Of a stretch of DNA of 9,704 nt, positions 7,335 to 9,704 are shown one piece after another (positions within the stretch are counted from its first letter, which is position 1; each line of letters opens with the position of its first letter). The notes beneath the pieces were generated by a model that searched no databases, was not told where the DNA came from, and saw only the letters and a list, made by a program, of their open reading frames with translations. The stretch is from Chlamydia trachomatis. Lineage in GTDB: Bacteria; Chlamydiota; Chlamydiia; Chlamydiales; 2-12-FULL-49-11. The position numbers were made by a program, and so were the translations under genes. The stretch lies in assembly GCA_945877885.1 (NCBI GenBank), contig CAMCSI010000040.1:1-9704 (forward strand), read 5' to 3'.

Positions 7335-7361
7335 CCTAAGAAATTGTTTCAATGTCTTAGG
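7335..7361. repeat. Composite inverted repeat in the divergent intergenic region
   Basis: CCTAAGA (7335-7341) pairs with TCTTAGG (7355-7361). After a single A/G mismatch, the inner arms ATTG (7343-7346) and CAAT (7350-7353) pair around a TTT loop. The whole 27 bases are symmetric apart from that one mismatch and the loop. It lies between the divergent TPR and thioesterase genes, next to the candidate -35 of the minus-strand operon, and could be an operator. Confidence 0.55.
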
Positions 7362-7365
7362 AAAA

Positions 7366-7378
7366 CTTAAATTTTAAG
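7366..7378. repeat. Short palindrome CTTAAA-T-TTTAAG
   Basis: Two 6-base arms surround one central base, 4 bases to the right of the larger dyad. A third short palindrome, AGGAA-A-TTCCT (7414-7424), lies closer to the thioesterase gene. Each alone could be chance in AT-rich DNA. Confidence 0.35.
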
Positions 7379-7468
7379 CTCGCCTCCTCGTTAAATTTGT
7401 TTTTCAGAGTGTTAGGAAATTCCTTATTAATATAAAATTTACTAAAAAAAATATTTAGAGGCTTTTTT

Positions 7469-7855
7469 ATGATTGTCAAGGAAAGAATTGTTAGAGTATC
7501 TGATACCGATTGTACTAAAGCTTTGTACTTTACATCCCTTTTAAAGTTCACGCAAGAGGCTTTTGAAGATCACCTAAGAGAACAATATCAAGGGGTTTGT
7601 AAACAATTTTCTGAGGGAGTCATAGCTCTTCCAATAGTTCGTACTGAAGCAACCTTCCTTTTGCCTATAAAAGTAGGGGATATTCTCCAAATTCAGCTAC
7701 AAATAGAGTTTAAAAACACCTCATTCATTATAAAGGGGCTCATTTTTCATGAAGGGGTGAAAAAAGGGGAAGTGACCATTTTTCACGCTTGTAAAGAGGT
7801 AAGTAGCGGAAAGAGTCTTTCATGTGAAGGGCTATTCAACAGATCTCACAGCTAA
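7469..7855 (+). CDS. Hotdog-fold acyl-CoA thioesterase (4HBT/MenI-like)
   Basis: This 128-residue protein has the length and pattern of a single-domain 4-hydroxybenzoyl-CoA thioesterase-type enzyme. The signature VRVSDTDCTKALYFTSLL (8-25) aligns with FGDCDPAGIVWYPNY of Pseudomonas 4-hydroxybenzoyl-CoA thioesterase, placing the catalytic aspartate at Asp14. The later stretch GVIALPIVRTEATFLLPIKVGD (50-71) matches the family's central strands. It should hydrolyse a small acyl- or aroyl-CoA in the cytoplasm. The DTDxxxxxYFxxLLxFxxEAFE pattern is closest, from memory, to 1,4-dihydroxy-2-naphthoyl-CoA thioesterases of menaquinone synthesis, but substrate cannot be settled from sequence and no menaquinone genes are nearby. 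AGAGG lies 7 bases before the ATG. The gene is divergent from the TPR operon and stands alone, followed by a weak terminator. Confidence 0.85.
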   Translation: MIVKERIVRVSDTDCTKALYFTSLLKFTQEAFEDHLREQYQGVCKQFSEGVIALPIVRTEATFLLPIKVGDILQIQLQIEFKNTSFIIKGLIFHEGVKKGEVTIFHACKEVSSGKSLSCEGLFNRSHS

Positions 7856-7882
7856 TTAGTCTTGTGTAACCTATTCATAATC

Positions 7883-7904
7883 AATAAGATACAACTTATT
7901 TTTT
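7883..7904 (+). terminator. Weak intrinsic terminator after the thioesterase gene
   Basis: AATAAG (7883-7888) and CTTATT (7895-7900) form a 6-bp AT-rich stem with a 6-base loop, followed by further T residues (7901-7904). It lies about 27 bases after the stop codon. The stem has only one G-C pair, so termination may be partial. Confidence 0.4.
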
Positions 7905-7935
7905 CTAATAACATCTGAAAAACTGAATCATTTTT

Positions 7936-7964
7936 TTTACTTTTTTTATTAATTATGATATAAT
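7936..7964 (+). promoter_or_regulatory. Promoter of the 175-residue acidic protein gene
   Basis: TTTACT (7936-7941, 4/6) and a perfect TATAAT (7959-7964) are 17 bases apart, and TG at 7956-7957 makes an extended -10. Transcription would start near 7971. A fully AT palindrome (7948-7968) is centred on the -10. The Shine-Dalgarno AAGGAG (7984-7989) lies 6 bases before the ATG at 7996. Confidence 0.65.
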
Positions 7965-7968
7965 TAAT
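7948..7968. repeat. 21-base palindrome centred on a -10 box
   Basis: ATTAATTAT (7948-7956) and ATAATTAAT (7960-7968) are perfect 9-base arms around GAT. The palindrome covers the whole TATAAT. It could be a repressor operator or assist melting. All arm bases are A or T, so chance is a real alternative. Confidence 0.4.
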
Positions 7969-7995
7969 TTACAATTAATAAAAAAGGAGTAAAAC

Positions 7996-8523
7996 ATGCC
8001 ATTAATATTTACAATTGGCCCTAATCCGTCACCAACTTCAGTAGTAGAGGGTGGAGGTTTTAAGAGAAAGGCACCTCAAGAAGTAACGAATTGTTCGAAT
8101 ATAAATAAATTATTCGATCAGGCAATGAAGCACTTAAACTGTCCCTCTGATGGATGCCCAAATATTAAAAGAATGGTGCTGGAATTATTGTATGAAAGTT
8201 CGGAATCGAAGAAGTTATTCCCATTAGATAGTAATAGATTTTCAGATGAGGTTGCTTCTGATTTAAGAGCTTTAGATACATTTATCAACTATTTGGACGG
8301 TGATGAATCTACCAATCCATTTTTTAAAGAGGAAGTGTTGTCAAATCCGTTTTTTTCAGAGGAAGAAATGAAAGATGCAGTTGATCAATTAGGAATTTCA
8401 GAAAATTATTTTAATGTTGACCATGAATTTGAGGGGAAAGATTTATCAGAAATAGATGAGCTGAAAATAAATCCCGAAGAGATGGAAGGAATAATTTTCA
8501 AATTGCTCGAAGATAACCAATGA
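7996..8523 (+). CDS. Unrecognised small acidic protein with two NPFF-acidic repeats
   Basis: I do not recognise this 175-residue protein. It has no signal peptide or membrane helix. Residues 1-30 are Pro/Ser/Gly-rich and probably flexible. Residues 34-75 look helical and contain Cys33, Cys49 and Cys54. The C-terminal half (about 84-175) is strongly acidic. A tandem 10-residue repeat stands out: NPFFKEE (107-113) and NPFFSEEE (117-124). The C-terminal segment NPEEMEGIIFKLLED (159-173) is probably helical. A strong ribosome binding site and an extended -10 promoter argue that it is expressed. Its neighbours to the right are likewise short, acidic and unrecognised. The flexible Ser/Pro-containing N-terminus and host-like NPF motifs make a type III effector conceivable, but secretion is not shown. 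Confidence 0.75.
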   Translation: MPLIFTIGPNPSPTSVVEGGGFKRKAPQEVTNCSNINKLFDQAMKHLNCPSDGCPNIKRMVLELLYESSESKKLFPLDSNRFSDEVASDLRALDTFINYLDGDESTNPFFKEEVLSNPFFSEEEMKDAVDQLGISENYFNVDHEFEGKDLSEIDELKINPEEMEGIIFKLLEDNQ

Positions 8524-8563
8524 AAGGTATTTTATTATTAAATTTTTCAGACTTACATTCATT

Positions 8564-8592
8564 TTGGATTTTAAAATTTAATATCATATAAA
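8564..8592 (+). promoter_or_regulatory. Candidate promoter of the frameshifted gene
   Basis: TTGGAT (8564-8569, 3/6) and TATAAA (8587-8592, 5/6) are separated by 17 bases in a very AT-rich 105-base spacer. The start would lie near 8599. The Shine-Dalgarno AAGGA (8618-8622) lies 6 bases before the ATG at 8629. Confidence 0.4.
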
Positions 8593-8628
8593 AATAATAT
8601 TTAAATAAAATTAATAAAAGGAATGATT

Positions 8629-8987
8629 ATGGAATCTATATCAGTTGATAAATCAGTTTTATTCAATCTCGATCCAGTGAAAAGAGGTAGAGAAAAAGGA
8701 TTAGATAATGCCGGAGATAGGAAGTAAAAAGGGTATTTGAAAATGTACGAGATAATCTTTTAACTGCATTACTTGAGGGGCCTCATCTTGATATTGCTAA
8801 GGAAGATGAGATTGATTGGTATTTGAATGTAGGACCTGGGGATGCAAATCTTTTTATGTCACCAGAAGAACTTGCGGCAGTGATGGACCAGGAAATATTT
8901 GAAGCCCCTTCTAGTGCCGGATTGTGCGTAAAAATAAAAGGATTGGAACTAGAGGGTAAAAGCCAGCTTGTAAAAGGCAATAGTTAA
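8629..8987 (+). pseudogene. Frameshifted gene for a ~120-residue acidic protein
   Basis: The ATG at 8629 has a good ribosome binding site but its frame stops at a TAA (8725-8727) after 32 codons (MESISVDKSVLFNLDPVKRG...). A second open frame, shifted by -1, starts immediately and runs to TAA at 8985-8987 (EVKRVFENVRDNLLTALLEG... SPEELAAVMDQEIFEA...). It has no start codon near its beginning and reads like protein, so the two halves are best seen as one gene that lost a single base. The lesion must lie within about 8719-8727, because the second frame has a TAG at 8718-8720. The joined product resembles the previous protein loosely: a KR-rich segment followed by a LF/VF helix, and a C-terminal (N/S)PEE(M/L) helix. 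It may be a decayed paralogue. I do not recognise a family. A sequencing error is an alternative. Confidence 0.65.
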
Positions 8988-8990
8988 CTA

Positions 8991-9011
8991 TGTAACATAC
9001 AAGATGTTACA
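8991..9011. repeat. Perfect dyad TGTAACAT-N5-ATGTTACA
   Basis: Two perfect 8-base arms (8991-8998 and 9004-9011) flank ACAAG. The dyad begins 3 bases after the stop of the broken gene and overlaps the candidate -35 of the next gene. There is no T tract after it, so it is not an intrinsic terminator. The form suits a dimeric repressor operator. Confidence 0.6.
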
Positions 9012-9036
9012 ATAGATGTTTAAAAATAAGTATAAT
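9007..9036 (+). promoter_or_regulatory. Promoter of the right-end partial gene
   Basis: A perfect TATAAT (9031-9036) has TTACAA (9007-9012, 3/6 to TTGACA) 18 bases upstream. Transcription would begin near 9043, which places the hairpin 9044-9070 at the very 5' end of the message. The right arm of the dyad 8991-9011 overlaps this -35. Confidence 0.55.
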
Positions 9037-9043
9037 TATGCAG

Positions 9044-9070
9044 TGTTCACCTTAAAACAGAGGGTGAACA
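9044..9070 (+). promoter_or_regulatory. Hairpin enclosing the ribosome binding site of the right-end gene
   Basis: TGTTCACC (9044-9051) pairs perfectly with GGTGAACA (9063-9070). A U-G and a U-A pair (9052/9062, 9053/9061) can extend the stem to 10 bp around a 7-base loop AAAACAG. The Shine-Dalgarno AGAGGG (9059-9064) lies in the loop and the 3' arm, and the arm ends on the A of the ATG. The structure should restrain initiation until it is opened by temperature, a protein or a ribosome. Confidence 0.6.
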
Positions 9071-9704
9071 TGGATCATTTAGATAAGCGTGTAGAAGGTG
9101 TTCCACAAACCCCTAGCCCTCATACCGTTACTGAAAATCATAAGATCAACTCTTTAGAGAAGTCTGAATCAGAGGGAGCTGCCAAGATTGATGCTGCTGT
9201 AAGGGGACGGTTTAATTCTTTAGCGGGTGAGGCTGCCTCTACTCTCACCAATAGAGATATTTCACAAACAGATGAGATTTTTACTGGGTCAAAAGAGATG
9301 TCAGATCTAGAGTTTATTTCCTCACTGGAGGGTAAACTTTCCCTAACAGATGCGGAGGCTTTTAAGCTTGAAAAATTACAAGGTAAAGTGTCATCCTACG
9401 AAGAAGAGGAATTAACCCCCGAAATGAGGGAGATTAACGATAAAATCGGTGCGTTAATGGAAAATTCATCATTTGCGGAAATGATTGATCAATCATTTCA
9501 AAGATTAGATCTAATAAAAGCTCTTTCTCAGATTCAAAAAGATAGAGAGTTTATCCAAAATCTCAAAAATGATGCCTATATTGGTATTTCAGACATTGTC
9601 AAGCTTTTAGATATTTACAGAAATGGATCACAAGTAGGGCTTTTGGAGGATGAAACATCACAGCTACTTGATCAAGAACTCTCAGAGTTAATGAACAGTG
9701 CATT
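9070..9704 (+). CDS. Unrecognised acidic, helix-rich protein, 3' end outside the window
   Basis: The frame is open from ATG 9070 to the window edge, giving 211 complete codons without a stop. The start is supported by AGAGGG 5 bases upstream and a perfect -10 box. The first 60 residues are polar and Ser/Thr/Pro-containing (MDHLDKRVEGVPQTPSPHTV...), probably disordered, with no signal peptide. From about 75 onward the sequence is acidic and appears helical, with heptad-like leucine spacing around 80-115 and 145-210 (LEKLQGKVSSYEEEEL, LIKALSQIQKDREFIQNL). No enzyme motif is visible. A disordered polar N-terminus before a helical body is common in chlamydial type III effectors, but also in many unrelated proteins, so I assign no function. 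Confidence 0.8.
   Translation, partial: MDHLDKRVEGVPQTPSPHTVTENHKINSLEKSESEGAAKIDAAVRGRFNSLAGEAASTLTNRDISQTDEIFTGSKEMSDLEFISSLEGKLSLTDAEAFKLEKLQGKVSSYEEEELTPEMREINDKIGALMENSSFAEMIDQSFQRLDLIKALSQIQKDREFIQNLKNDAYIGISDIVKLLDIYRNGSQVGLLEDETSQLLDQELSELMNSA

Noticed and set aside
8717..8735. Programmed -1 frameshift in the broken gene
   Set aside because: The codons at the junction (AGG AAG TAA) do not form a slippery heptamer and no strong downstream stem is apparent. A base deletion or sequencing error is simpler.
8783..8980. 65-codon minus-strand frame over the broken gene
   Set aside because: It is antisense to the downstream half of the frameshifted gene, is Ser/Pro-rich without a ribosome binding site, and looks like a mirror of acidic codons.

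Overview
The window looks like chromosome from an AT-rich member of the Chlamydiae, most likely a chlamydia-like (environmental) lineage rather than Chlamydia itself. Three proteins point there. The first is a CesT-type type III secretion chaperone that matches, from memory, the chlamydial Slc1/CT043 protein. The second is a DnaA of the chlamydial DnaA1 (CT250) type. The third is a YidC of about 770 residues with the oversized periplasmic region typical of chlamydiae, lying directly upstream of dnaA1 as in Chlamydia (CT251-CT250). These family assignments come from remembered sequences, not from a search.

Layout, left to right. An intrinsic terminator (58-84) closes a gene outside the window. 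About 400 bases without a gene follow. Then comes slc1 (493-1047, +) with a near-perfect ribosome binding site and its own terminator (1069-1102), which can also serve the convergent operon. A gene-free stretch (1103-1404) carries two blocks of a roughly 9-base repeat. The minus-strand block is read right to left: a TPR-repeat protein (7270-5237), yidC (5171-2862) and dnaA1 (2760-1405), probably one operon with gaps of 65 and 101 bases. A 198-base divergent intergenic region with several dyads separates it from a hotdog-fold thioesterase (7469-7855, +).

Right of 7860 the character changes to what looks like an accessory island. It holds small, acidic, Ser/Glu-rich proteins that I do not recognise, each with its own promoter-like sequence. 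They are a 175-residue protein with two NPFF-plus-acidic repeats (7996-8523), a frameshifted gene (8629-8987), and a protein running off the window end (9070-9704+). The start of the last gene is enclosed by an 8-bp stem that overlaps its ribosome binding site, and a second perfect dyad overlaps its -35 region. No signal peptides or membrane segments are evident in these three.

How the genes may work together: YidC inserts membrane proteins and DnaA1 starts or regulates replication. Their linkage with a TPR scaffold could tie envelope growth to replication, but that is inference. Slc1 handles early effectors of the type III system in Chlamydia. The acidic proteins at the right end are plausible effector candidates, though nothing in the sequence proves secretion. 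I saw no tRNA, rRNA, CRISPR array, insertion sequence or phage gene.
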